In this document: positions 9,625 to 19,213 of the stretch, piece by piece
Layout of the letters: every line of letters begins with the position of its first letter
How positions within the stretch are numbered: position 1 is the first letter of the stretch
Made by a program: the position numbers and the translations under genes
The notes under the pieces: generated by a model
Databases searched by the model: none
What the model was told of the DNA's origin: nothing
What the model saw: only the letters and a program-made list of their open reading frames with translations
NCBI GenBank assembly: GCA_036320915.1
Contig: JAXBDG010000015.1
Span: 1,426,001 to 1,490,000 of the forward strand
Direction of reading: 5' to 3'
Origin: Linnemannia elongata
Taxonomy: Eukaryota; Mortierellomycota; Mortierellomycetes; Mortierellales; Mortierellaceae
Length of the DNA: 64,000 nt

Positions 9625-12600
9625 GGCTTGGCAACTTTCATCAACTGACGATCTTTTTTTTTTATAAACTTACCTCCTCAACATCGCCTGCCTCGTTTAA
9701 TTGTTCCCCATTGCGCTCGGTTGGTAGGCCTTCTCCCTTGGATGCTCTTTTAAACTACAGACGAAGGCAAGAGCGATCTTCAGCGCCTTATTCATTTTTT
9801 TTGGGGGCTTAGCAACTTTCATCAACAAACGATCTTTTTTTTTAAATAAGCTTACCTCCTCAACATCGCCTGCCTCGTTTAATTGCTCCCCACTGCGCTC
9901 GGTTGGTAGGCCTTCATCCTTGGACGCCTTTTCAAACTACAGACGAAGGCAATATCAATCATTAATGCCTTGACCATTTTTTTGGGGGGGCTTTAGTATT
10001 TTTCATCATCTCACGATTTTATTATATGCTTACCTTGTCATCATCGCCAGCCTCGTTTGGCTGATCTTCATTGCACTCGGCAGCTCTTTCGACCTTGGTA
10101 GCTTGGTGCAATTCGGATTGATAATAGATGGATCGCATCATCTCCATCATCATCTGGCCTTTTGCTGCGATGCCAAGAAAGCGACTGTTCACATCAATAA
10201 TATCAGCAAACATCTTCTTGGTGAATTGGGTCAGTGAAGGATCAGCTGTCATATCCATCCTGTAGTGTAGATACCGCGACGTCCTGGCCTCATCCGATAG
10301 CATCTTTTCAGTAGACTCGAATAGGACTGGAAGGGAGGTCTTGCTGTTAACGGCTCGCTTGATGATTGCGTTTACACTCTCCACCCTTTGTGTTGCTTGA
10401 ATTCCAGCGGTGAATCTTGTACCAACCCACGGCCACGCCCAGTGCTCGCGACGCTTAAAGATCCACTCCAAGTAAGCCTCAACGTCTGGTTTGTCAACGC
10501 CAAAGACTTTAACGTGCTGCGACCATCTATTCTCGAAATCGACAACTGTGAGAGCATTTCGTGTAGTCCAAAAAGTGGAAATAAAAGCCTGCCAGTCCTT
10601 GCCGAGCGCGCCACGAAGATTTCTACCTAGATTTTGATGACCAAGATGCCAGATGCAGTTCAAGAGAACCGTGCGTCCAATGACGCTGGCGCAGGCAGCT
10701 TCCATTGCGTGATCGTTATCGACAATAATAGTATGCGGAGCAAGATTGTCGTTTGCCATCAACAACTGTCGAAGAATCCACTCATAGTCCTTTGTGTGCT
10801 CTCCGGAGACCAATGAACATCCAACCAGGCGATTTTTTCCACTGTTGTCGACGATAACGATAGCATTGAAGGGCATACCAAACCGGTTCGTCTTGAAGGT
10901 ATTATCGCTGAGGACCACATCCCGATAACGTCGGTAGAGGGATCTCTGAGAAGGACTCATCCAGAATATTCGTTGAAGGCGTCCTTCGGCATCAAGTTCT
11001 GTTGCAAAGTACCATTCCTTGTCCTTGCGCGCCTTGTCTTGTAGAAGCTTGTATAACTCTGCAGCCTCGGAGCCATCAGAGTACACATTGTTCCTCGCCT
11101 TTTGGATGGCGTTAGTGACCGTTCGAAGATCGAACACCTTGTCAGGCCACTCTTGATTCAGCAAGTAGATAATTTGCTTTGCGTTGAATCTGCCTGCCAG
11201 AGAAGAAATCTGCTCCAGCATTTTGTCGGTAAGCTGTCTGTCGCGTCGGTTGAATTCCATGGTGCCTTGCTCGAACCCGTGACCGCTGTGAGCTGTGACA
11301 GCGGTGGTGATGTGCCAGTACGGAGATATCATTTTTGGAGATCGAAGAACAATACGGCAAGGACAGTTGGTGCGCTTGGAAATCTTGTTGCGATGCTTTT
11401 CTGGATCCACGTTTTTCCGCGATTCGTGTTTGCCGGCGTAAGAGCAACCAAAAATTACTATTCATAAACAAAATACATGGGTTAGACGGAAATTGTATTC
11501 AAGGAGGAGCACGTACAACTAGCAGTTTCATTATTTACCTCGGGGACATTGGCCATGTTGTTCTTCAAGTCTAGACTGCATTCGTCGCAACTGAAATCCT
11601 TGTCGGTGTGCCCAAGGATGGACCAGATCTTCAAAGATCTCCAGACTTTCAAATTGTTGGCCAAGCTGAGGTATCCACATCGATCCGTTATTCGTCTCAT
11701 CAGGCTTGTCCACCACGCTAGTTTCACCACCAGCATTGTCCTCAGCAACTTCCCCTCCAGTGATCTCCACCTCAGAAATCTCCACCTGAGGAATCCCAAC
11801 CTCAGAAATCTCCTCCTCGGCAATCTCCTCATCAGCAATCTCCACCTCAGAAATCTCTACCTCGACAATCTCCTCCTCAGAAATCTCCTCCTCAGAAATC
11901 TCCACCTCAGAAATCTCCACCTCGGCAATCTCCTCCTCAGAAATCTCCTCCTCAGAAATCTCCACCTCGGCAATCTCCTCCTCAGATATCTCCTCCTCAG
12001 AAATCTCCACCTCAGAAATCTCCACCTCGGCAATCTCCTCCTTACCAATCTCCTCACTAACCTTCCCCATAGCAGCCTTCATTCCCGATACGGCTCTGTG
12101 ATCAAGTATCTTTACCTCTCGGTTCCGATCACTTTTTGTAGCAACATTGCAATGACCTTGAGGTTCGATCTACATGTTAACAGCGGTTGTTAGGTTGTAA
12201 AGAAAGATATTTTCATACATAGTAATGAAGCTTGATGTTTTGTAACAATATTTACCTTGCTATAGCCAGTTACCAGCTTAAGAAGCCTTAATCGATGTTG
12301 CGCAGACTTTGTATGGGTCCAAATTGCCGTCCTTGGATTCACGCTCCTCTCCACTGCATTAATGGCATTAACAGCGCACGATCCGCTTCCAGGAGGTTGT
12401 TGAGGAACGGCAAAGTGTCCAGTGTCGCAGTCCCACCGACCAATGTCAATGCCGCAGCATTTTATCCAATTGCGAACGTTGTTGATGGTCACTTCAGGGA
12501 TAGAACACGAGAGAGAATCCCCGAATGAGATCTTGCGCCGCTCAAAATCGACTTCAAGAGCACCCCAGTGATCCGGCATATGAACAATCGCGAATGCCTT

Positions 12601-13432
12601 TTCAAGTCGCCCACTCTTGACTAGGTCCTTCTTCCATTCCCAAAGGATATTTTGACCCCAGAGAATGATTTGAAGGGGAGGAATGAAGAGATATCGATCG
12701 TTTGCACCATATGACATGGAAAAGAGCTCCATGACTGTACGCACAATCTCATCGTCAATGTAAATCTCTTTCATGAGGTCAAAGGTGTTTGAAATGCCTA
12801 GCGACGCGCCAGACGTTGGATTGAATTTCCACATCATGATGCCCGGGGTAGTGTAAAGAAGGGTACGGAACCAATCGGCGAACTCACGGTCGGAATTTAC
12901 ATCGATCCAATTCAGTATCTCTCTGGCCTTGACGATGAAAATGTTCGTGTCCACCGCACCTAGTAAGATCTTGACAGCTGCGGATGTAAAATCGCCTATG
13001 CCTTCGATACGAATTCCCCAAGCCCCTTCAGCTTCAACTATAAAAAAAGGATTACTAAAGTTAGCACAGAGTTATATACCAAAAAAAAATGGGAGGGGGG
13101 GTTGTCGAATAGTTCAATCCAAAAAATGATGCAAAGGCAAATGAAAACGATATTGTTTATGCGCTTCATACCTAACATGGAGTGGCTTGCAAAGCAATGT
13201 TTCTTGATGGAATAGTCCTGAGGGCTGCGAGTCTGGCCTCATACATCCTCTCCTTGGGTGGCGGGGGCTCATAGATGACCTCAACGTTGGCATTTGTTTT
13301 GATATTGGGCAAGGGAATTCCCAGCAACATTCGACCGGTCTGCAACTTTTGCCAGTAAGTACTGTACATAACCCTTGACTCTTTAGATTTTGGAGGACAG
13401 TCCTCAACAGGAATAGGCTCGGTGCTTGACAT
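8602..13432 (-). CDS. Ulp1-protease/FAR1/MULE transposase fusion (8 exons)
   Basis: Inferred join on the minus strand: 13432-13177, 13037-12256, 12169-11539, 11457-10034, 9936-9856, 9754-9674, 9552-9472, 9360-8602; all junctions keep frame, giving 1364 aa. Residues about 115-320 resemble a C48/Ulp1 cysteine protease with candidate H242 (PDHWGA), D259 (SFGDSL), Q298/Q299 and C306 (GSGSCAVNAINAVE). Residues about 375-490 are an acidic linker of SEEEI/AEVEI repeats. A FAR1-type zinc finger follows (GQQFESLEIF, then VIFGCSYAGKH, NCPCRI). The MULE transposase domain has D741 (VLSDNTF), D803 (IIVDNDHAM) and E916 (RVESVNAI), with WHLGHQNLGRNL between. Three 27-codon mini-exons precede a SWIM finger (CTCLLLQNNGLVCRHFFH) and a C-terminal zinc knuckle-like CGVCNGEGHNARKH. 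The protein should bind the element ends and catalyse transposition; the role of the protease is unknown. The Ulp1-to-linker junction (AAG|GTAAAT ... CTAAC ... TGTAG|ATC) is what unites the two halves; two separate genes remain possible. Confidence 0.8.
9361..10033 (-). repeat. Tandem duplication of intron plus 81-bp mini-exon
   Basis: Three consecutive 81-nt exons (9472-9552, 9674-9754, 9856-9936) encode near-identical 27-residue peptides of the form F-E-K-A-S-K..LPTERSGEQLNEAGDVEE. They sit in repeat units of 182, 202 and 192 bp. The last 27 or so codons of the upstream long exon (ending NEAGDDDK) and the first codons of the final exon (IEKASRDD) are diverged relatives, so the unit probably arose from that exon-intron-exon junction. 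Each intron contains a T run on the + strand: 7, 8, 32 and 24 nt at about 9977, 9795, 9592 and 9400. Confidence 0.88.
11755..12055 (-). repeat. 15-bp coding minisatellite (acidic pentapeptides)
   Basis: About 20 copies of a degenerate 15-bp unit (GAAATCTCC(A/T)CCTCA on the + strand) encode pentapeptides of type [S/A]E[E/V]EI in the linker between the Ulp1-like and FAR1 domains. The result is a highly acidic, periodic linker. Confidence 0.85.
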
Positions 13433-13939
13433 TCTAGCTTTACAATCAGCACAACATCAACTATTAACAACTGCATATTGTTCAAGTGCAACAAGACTGG
13501 ATATAAGTTTAATACTAACCGGGAACTGCGGGAAAAAGAGATCAGCAAAGGATGGGTCAAGAGTGTAACAAGTAAGCTCGATGGTTTTTTTCCTATCCTA
13601 CCTTATCCTATATCAGCTTTTATAGCTTATTGCTGATGTGTCAAAAATAGGAGAAAACCGCCTTTCCTTTAGAACAAATTACACCTATTCATTATGGATC
13701 AAGCAGCTCTAAAGTCTCTTACAAGTGACAGAGAGTACAGGGTTGTCAAAAGTAATCGTCTTGCGCTGGTATGCTTAAAATTGTAGCGGGACCAGTTTAT
13801 GTTGCAAGTCCGCAACACATCAATTCCCAGCTGTACCTTTTGCGATGCATCAAAAAAAAAAAAGATAGAAAGCCAGGTGCCTTGCACATATACTACGGTA
13901 CCACAATGGTTGGATGCGTATGTATGCTATGTGATGCTC
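13433..13939. promoter_or_regulatory. 5' flank of the MULE transposase gene
   Basis: This lies within the element, between the transposase start codon and the tandem array. It is AT-rich with several A runs (for example 13852-13864). No defined motif can be named; it must carry the minus-strand promoter if the gene is active. Confidence 0.4.
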
Positions 13940-15045
13940 CAGTCCGCTTTCAAGGAAAAAAAAAATTTGGAAGGAAGAGAGGCGTCTCGCACACTTCCTA
14001 CGATATCTTGAAGGATGTATGTACATGCCTGTTCCTCTTTCTAGGAAAAAAAATTTTTTTTGGAAGGAAGCAAGGCGTCTCGCACACTTCCTACGATATC
14101 TTTAAGGATGTATGTACATGCCTGCTGCATACCATGCTCCGTTCTCAAGGAAAATTGTTTTTGCAAGGAAGAGAGGCGTCTCGCACACTTGCTACGATAT
14201 CTTTAAGGATATATGTACATGCCTGTTGCATACCATGCTCCGTTCCTCTTTCGGGGAAAAAATATTTTTTTGGAAGGAAGGGAGGCGTCTCGCACACTTC
14301 CTACGATATCTTTAAGGATGTATGTACATGCCTGCTGCATACCATGCTCCGTTCTCAAGGAAAATTGTTTTTGCAAGGAAGAGAGGCGTCTCGCACACTT
14401 GCTACGATATCTTTAAGGATATATGTACATGCCTGTTGCATACCATGCTCCGTTCCTCTTTCGGGGAAAATATTTTTTTGGAAGGAAGGGAGGCGTCTCG
14501 CACACTTCCTACGATATCTTGAAGGATGTATGTACATGCCTGCTGCATACCATGCTCCGTTCTCAAGGAAAATTGTTTTTGCAAGGAAGAGAGGCGTCTC
14601 GCACACTTCCTACGATATCTTGAAGGATGTATGTACATGCCTGTTGCATACCATGCTCCGTTCCCAAGGAAAATTGTTTTTGCAAGGAAGAGAGGCGTCT
14701 CGCACACTTCCTACGATATCTTTAAGGATGTATGTACATGCCTGTTGCATACCATGCCCCGTTCCTCTTTCGGGGAAAAAATATTTTTTTGGAAGGAAGG
14801 GAGGCGTCTCGCACACTTCCTACGATATCTTTAAGGATGTATGTACATGCCTGTTGCATACCATGCCCCGTTCCTCTTTCGGGGAAAAAATATTTTTTTG
14901 GAAGGAAGGGAGGCGTCTCGCACACTTCCTACGATATCTTTAAGGATGTATGTACATGCCCGTTGCATACCATGCTCCGTTCTCAAGGAGAATTGTTTTT
15001 GCAAGGAAGAGAGGCGCCTTACACACTTGCTACGATACCTCAATG
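13940..15045. repeat. Tandem array of about 11 units, 101/109 bp
   Basis: The core GGCGTCTCGCACACTTCC starts at 13981, 14073, 14175, 14284, 14385, 14492, 14593, 14694, 14803 and 14912, with a diverged copy at 15013. Each core is followed by ACGATATCTT.AAGGATGTAT and GTACATGCCTG.TGCATACC. Two unit types occur: a short one (101 bp, with TCAAGGAAAATTGTTTTTGC) and a long one (107-109 bp, with TCTTTCGGGGAAAAAATATT). They partly alternate, which indicates amplification as dimers. The array lies between the divergent genes of the MULE and may hold transposase- or host-factor-binding sites; that role is inference. Confidence 0.92.
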
Positions 15046-15280
15046 AATATACATATATATGGCTACTCAGCTAGCTTGATCAAGTATCTCTTTCAGAGTA
15101 TTGTCTTATTCATAATCATCTGTTGAATAGTGAACTTTGGATTATGCATTTTCATATCAATGGTTTGTATATAAAATGAGGCACATAAATATCCGCAAAC
15201 ATAGCACCTCCGATTCCTCACACATTCTTCATCTTCTTGCCAACCCCATCTCACTAAACCTTCCAGCACCCTCTCTTGGC

Positions 15281-16216
15281 ATGCCTCGCGGAACCATTTG
15301 TTCGTACTATGATTGTGGCCAAGGCCTTCTTGTCCTTGGTCGACCACTATCCAAGGCTCAAAAGAACCACGTTGTAGCCTACCACACAGACCAACCCATC
15401 ACATTCATTTGCAGGCATACCGATCAACCAACCACTTTCAATCGACAAATCGCAAAGGGCATGGATTTTGTCTGCTACTGTGGATCAACCTTTACCCTTA
15501 ACTCGTCTCTACAACGCCACTATCAGCTCTGCAAGGTTGCGAAAAACACCGCTCTAGAGGCACTCAAGAAGACGGCGCAAGTCGATGGTTCGGTTCCTAG
15601 ACAAGAGAAAGATGTATCTTTACGCTTATCCGACTCAACCGGCGGCATCTCAAGCGCCAGTACCTCAAGCTTCGGCGCCTCAAGGGGCGGCACCTCGAAC
15701 GGCGGCACTTCGAACGGCGGCACTTCAAGCAGCAGTACCTCGAGCGACGGCACCTCATGCGGCGACGTCATTGTTTCACGTGCGCCCACATCAATGGCCT
15801 TGGTGGCTGAACCTACTATCGGGCAGCTTCTGGAGCAAAAAATGATTGAGCGTCATCAAGTTTTCTTGGAGTCATTCACCGAGCATACGACAGCCCAGCA
15901 TGCCAAGTTTATGGCTTCAATGACCGAGAACCATATGACGTTCTTACAGGCTTTCACCACTGCTCAAGTTCAACAAAGCACCGATCTTCAGAGCGCCCTC
16001 GCGGAACAACATCGCAAGGCCTTCGAGCAACAGCGTATTTACCTTGATATCCAGCAGAAAAGGCAAGAAGAGTTGATGTACGAACAAAAGCTCACTAGAG
16101 ATACAGTCAAGAGCCTTTTATCAACAAAGCGTGAAGGATCGTTCACTTTGGAGGTTGATGAACAAGCCCTCAAGAGAATTCAAAACGATCCAGTTTACGT
16201 TGTTCGTCCTCATTAG
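15281..16216 (+). CDS. MULE accessory gene: C2H2-type finger, coiled coil
   Basis: A 311-aa protein. I chose the ATG at 15281 because it begins just ahead of the first metal-binding motif; the open frame extends to 15137. Two finger-like motifs are visible: CSYYDC with HVVAYH (C-x4-C...H-x4-H), and CYCGSTF.LNSSLQRHYQLC. They are followed by a low-complexity Gly/Thr/Ser segment built of SNGGT-like repeats. Residues about 185-290 are Gln/Glu/Leu-rich and probably form a coiled coil (IGQLLEQKMIERHQVF, AEQHRKAFEQQRIY, QKRQEELMYEQKL). It lies inside the element and is transcribed toward the right end. It may be a DNA-binding or assembly partner of the transposase, or a captured host gene; function is unknown. 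Confidence 0.65.
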   Translation: MPRGTICSYYDCGQGLLVLGRPLSKAQKNHVVAYHTDQPITFICRHTDQPTTFNRQIAKGMDFVCYCGSTFTLNSSLQRHYQLCKVAKNTALEALKKTAQVDGSVPRQEKDVSLRLSDSTGGISSASTSSFGASRGGTSNGGTSNGGTSSSSTSSDGTSCGDVIVSRAPTSMALVAEPTIGQLLEQKMIERHQVFLESFTEHTTAQHAKFMASMTENHMTFLQAFTTAQVQQSTDLQSALAEQHRKAFEQQRIYLDIQQKRQEELMYEQKLTRDTVKSLLSTKREGSFTLEVDEQALKRIQNDPVYVVRPH

Positions 16217-16596
16217 ACAATAAACGTATATTCTACTATAAAAGCAGCAGAGCAAGTGGGTGTGAGCAAGGGAATAGAAGGAGACAAGTGTATAGACAGG
16301 GGCTTAAGAAACAAGGGTAGAGAACAAGGTACACCCGTGTCAAGACAAAAGAAAGGGGCAAGAAAAGATGCTGTTAATGGTACAGGGGAACTGCGGTACT
16401 TTTATATGCTTGGTTAAATGGTGATGGCAGCGTGATTGGGGGCCAGATAGCTGAGTGTAGAGGTATGGCAGATGTATTTGAGGCAGTGGCACAGAAGCGT
16501 TGACAGAGGCTGGTGCCAATGCTTTGAAGGGTGTAATATCGCAACCCGGTTGACAAATTATTTTGCAAAGTGTGACTGCCGGGTTGTCAGCTAAGG
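16217..16596. other. Right subterminal region of the MULE
   Basis: This holds no gene. It contains subterminal motifs related to the terminal repeat: GCAACCCGGTTGAC at 16541-16554 and GCCGGGTTGTCAG at 16578-16590. These are candidate transposase-binding sites mirrored at the left end. Confidence 0.6.
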
Positions 16597-16628
16597 TGAG
16601 CAACCCGGGTTGTCGAATAGATTAACCC
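16597..16628 (-). repeat. MULE right terminal inverted repeat
   Basis: Reading inward from 16628 it begins GGGTTAATCTATTCGACAAC and includes the palindrome CAACCCGGGTTG at 16601-16612. It is 30/32 identical to the left repeat and is followed directly by the duplicated target sequence. Confidence 0.93.
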
Positions 16629-16637
16629 TTTGCTTCC
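16629..16637. repeat. MULE target-site duplication, right copy
   Basis: TTTGCTTCC is identical to 8373-8381. Confidence 0.93.
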
Positions 16638-17126
16638 AGGTTTGGGTTTGTCGGGGTGCGTTTTTGAGGCGAGAATTTTGTTCCTCCTTGGAGTGCGTAC
16701 CTGGTACCTGAATTTGATCGCTTTGCATTTATTAGTGCTAATTGTTTCACTGTGCGACATGGCGACCAGTGGAAGTGATCAACCCCGATCCAATGCAACG
16801 GGGCCAAGGATTGTTGGGACTTGGGAGTAAGAAGGTGAACGCCCGACCATGTAAAAGCGATCGCGGCGGGCAAGTCTTTGTTTTTTTTTTTCCATGGGTA
16901 GCGAATATCGGGTTGACAAGTGGCGTAAGGGTAAAGTAGGGAAGGAGTCCAGCTGCGCATTGTTCGCAAATCGAAACATCATTCTTATTTCAGCGCCTGG
17001 ACTCTTCCATCTCACACGTTCTTCAACTTTCCTCATTCATTCCTCATTCACCATTGTATTCCACTTTTGCACCCACTGCATACTTCTCTTCACACTTCTT
17101 TACACACGCGTTTAACATAAACCACC
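16638..17126 (+). promoter_or_regulatory. Promoter/5' UTR region of the MBL-fold gene
   Basis: This is host sequence between the element and the next start codon. The last 130 bases are pyrimidine/ACA-rich, as upstream of other genes here, with AACATAAACCACC just before the ATG. No specific element is identifiable. Confidence 0.45.
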
Positions 17127-18909
17127 ATGGCGACACACGAAGCCAACGAGAACCAGTTTCCAGACTTGGTAGAACTGGACGCCCTGCGCCTGACCGTGAT
17201 TGTCGATAACGAGGTCGACTTTATGACCTCCGTCCCCAGAGACCTCGGCCTCACCACCCAAGCCCAATCTCTCTTCAAGGACCGTCGCCATCTTGACAAG
17301 GACAGGTCCACTATTCCTTCTGGTCACCTCCATACCCATTCTCACGCGCACGCGACGGAGGGTGAGGGCGATGATGCATCCAAGCCCGAGATGACAACGG
17401 TCGATTTTAATTTCGCCGATGTCTGCTGTGGTGCCCACGGTCTCTCTATCCTTCTCGTAAGTATCAATCATTTTATATTGTCGGGCGATCTGAGATGTAA
17501 CTCATAAGTAGCATGACGCGTTGTCCTGCTACTATGTTCATTTTTCGTGTCTTTGACCTCATCTAAACCACACATTCCTTTCCTTCAACAATCCCTCGAC
17601 AACAACGAAAATAACAATAGACGGGAATCAAAGACGGCAAGGAGCACAAAGTACTATTCGACACCGGCCCGCACTCGGCCATCTTTCTCGAGAATGCCAA
17701 GAGGCTCGAGATCGAGTTTGAAAAGATCGAAGGTATTGTCCTCTCCCACTGGCATATCGATCATTCGGGTGGTATGCTTGCTGCTGTTGAGCGTTGTCAG
17801 CACGCCCGTGAGCAGCAGAAGCAGCAGCAGCAATCTGCTTCTCCAGGTAAGGAAATATCTTGTTTAGAATATCGCGCACGATGTTATCTTTTACTAGAAG
17901 AGCAACAAGACAAGAACCTAGAATGGCGGTTGATTGTTTCCCCATGGTGTTCCTTCTCCAATTGTTTCTGAATCCTACAATTAGTGGTGGTGGACTTGCA
18001 TCCGGATAGACCGGATGAGCGCGGCGTCTGTCTGACAAGACCCTCGCCCCCTGGATCAACAGTCTCGGAACCCATCGAGTATGTTGCTTGGGGCAAAGAC
18101 CCCTCCTTCTCCGCCCTCGAATCCGCCGGCGGCAAGGTACGAAAACCTTCATTACAAACATAATCCACCTCTTGTATTCTACCCTACCTCACATTGTCAC
18201 TTATTCTTAATGTCCCCCTACTTTACTTTCCCTTCCTGTCGAAAAGGTCTCCAAGAACGCGAAGGCACACACGATCTGCGACTCATTCTTTGGAGTCTCG
18301 GGCACCATCCCGCGCAAAACAACCTACGAGACCGGGATCCCCAACCACGTCCGCTGGTCCGAATCCACAAAAACTTGGTCCGCCGAACAAGAAATCATGG
18401 ATGAACGGTACCTCGTTGCCCGAGTCCGGTCTAAAGGACTGGTCGTTCTTACGGGATGCTCGCATGCGGGTGTTATTAATGTCTGTCAGGACGTCAAGCG
18501 CGCCTTTGGTGGTGGCAACAAGAAAGATGATGACATCTTTTTTGTGGTAGGTGGGTTCCATCTCGCAGGAGGGTCCATGGAAACCCGTATTCAAGGTAAA
18601 ATCAGTTTTTTGCTCGTTTGTGTTGTTGCGACCTTGTATGGGTACTTGTGTCCCATTCACTCGAACAACAATCTCGCGGCACGCACGCGTTCTTATACTG
18701 TTCAACTCATCCTTGTCCTTTTCATCACGCTCACTCGCATGTTGGATATAGAAACTGTCAAGGATATGAAAGAAATCAACCCGACATACATGGCGCCAGG
18801 ACACTGCTCGGGATGGCGCGCAAAATCGGCACTCGAGAACGCCATGACAGGACAAGTCGTCTCCCTTGGTGTCGGAAGCGACTTTTTCATCACTCACCAG
18901 CAGAACTAA
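17127..18909 (+). CDS. Metallo-beta-lactamase-fold protein (DHPS-like family)
   Basis: Inferred exons 17127-17456, 17621-17846, 17985-18136, 18247-18595 and 18752-18909 give 404 aa, with GT-AG at every junction. The first part (LRLTVIVDNEVDF) leads into the hydrolase fold. The metal-binding signature SHWHIDHSGG (HxHxDH) lies near residue 140, after VLFDTGPHS. Later landmarks LTGCSHAGVINV and VGGFHLAGG, then APGHCSGWRA, are typical of the subgroup annotated as 7,8-dihydropterin-6-methyl-4-(beta-D-ribofuranosyl)aminobenzene-5'-phosphate synthase-related. A His-rich patch (GHLHTHSHAHA) precedes the fold. The substrate in fungi is not established; it is probably a cytosolic metal-dependent hydrolase. 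The ATG is in a good context (CCACCATGG). Confidence 0.88.
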
Positions 18910-19213
18910 AAAAGAAACATGAACTTTCTTTGCCTTTTGTCTGCCTTACTGCTGTACGGTGGCTCTGAGCATTTTTTTCAATTCTCGCAGCGCGCATTTT
19001 GCTACTCCTTCATCTCAAGTGTCAACACACACACACGCACACACACTCATAGCACAAGCAAGAGAAAATGAGTTGAATTAAAAAAGACAATGCTTCATTT
19101 TTGGAAAAACTGCACAGAAAAGAAAAAAAAAGTGAGAGGTGAAAGAGAAATGTAACAGTGTCGGAAAGGAGATTGTTTTTTGCGTGGATGCTGGATAAAG
19201 AGGGCTAGATAGT
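18910..19213. other. Convergent intergenic region
   Basis: This is the 3' flank between the MBL-fold gene and eIF1A. It contains an (AC)n run at about 19027-19046 and A-rich stretches. Nothing else is seen. Confidence 0.6.

Larger units (their letters stand above)
8382..16628. mobile_element. Complete Mutator-like element (Ulp1-FAR1-MULE), 8247 bp
   Basis: An element bounded by 32-bp terminal inverted repeats differing at two positions and by a perfect 9-bp direct duplication of the target. It carries two divergently oriented genes: a long spliced transposase gene (8602-13432, -) and a C2H2/coiled-coil gene (15281-16216, +). A tandem repeat array (about 13940-15045) lies between their 5' ends. 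All reading frames appear open across the inferred exons and the two terminal repeats are nearly identical, so the copy looks young and possibly autonomous. The ends and target duplication are seen directly; classification as MULE rests on the DDE/FAR1/SWIM features and the 9-bp duplication. Confidence 0.93.

Noticed and set aside
10022..12954. Treating 12190-12954, 11531-12082 and 10022-11410 as separate genes
   Set aside because: Consensus splice sites join them in frame and complete the FAR1 finger; the N-terminal Met assignments of the fragments are not ATG or not domain-consistent.
13771..14943. 390-codon open frame across the tandem array
   Set aside because: The unit has no stops in several frames on both strands, and 101- and 109-bp units rotate the frame. 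The frame is a by-product of the repeat, with no start context or domain.
13940..15045. CRISPR-like appearance of regularly spaced repeats
   Set aside because: Units are contiguous with no unique spacers, and the genome is eukaryotic; it is a minisatellite.
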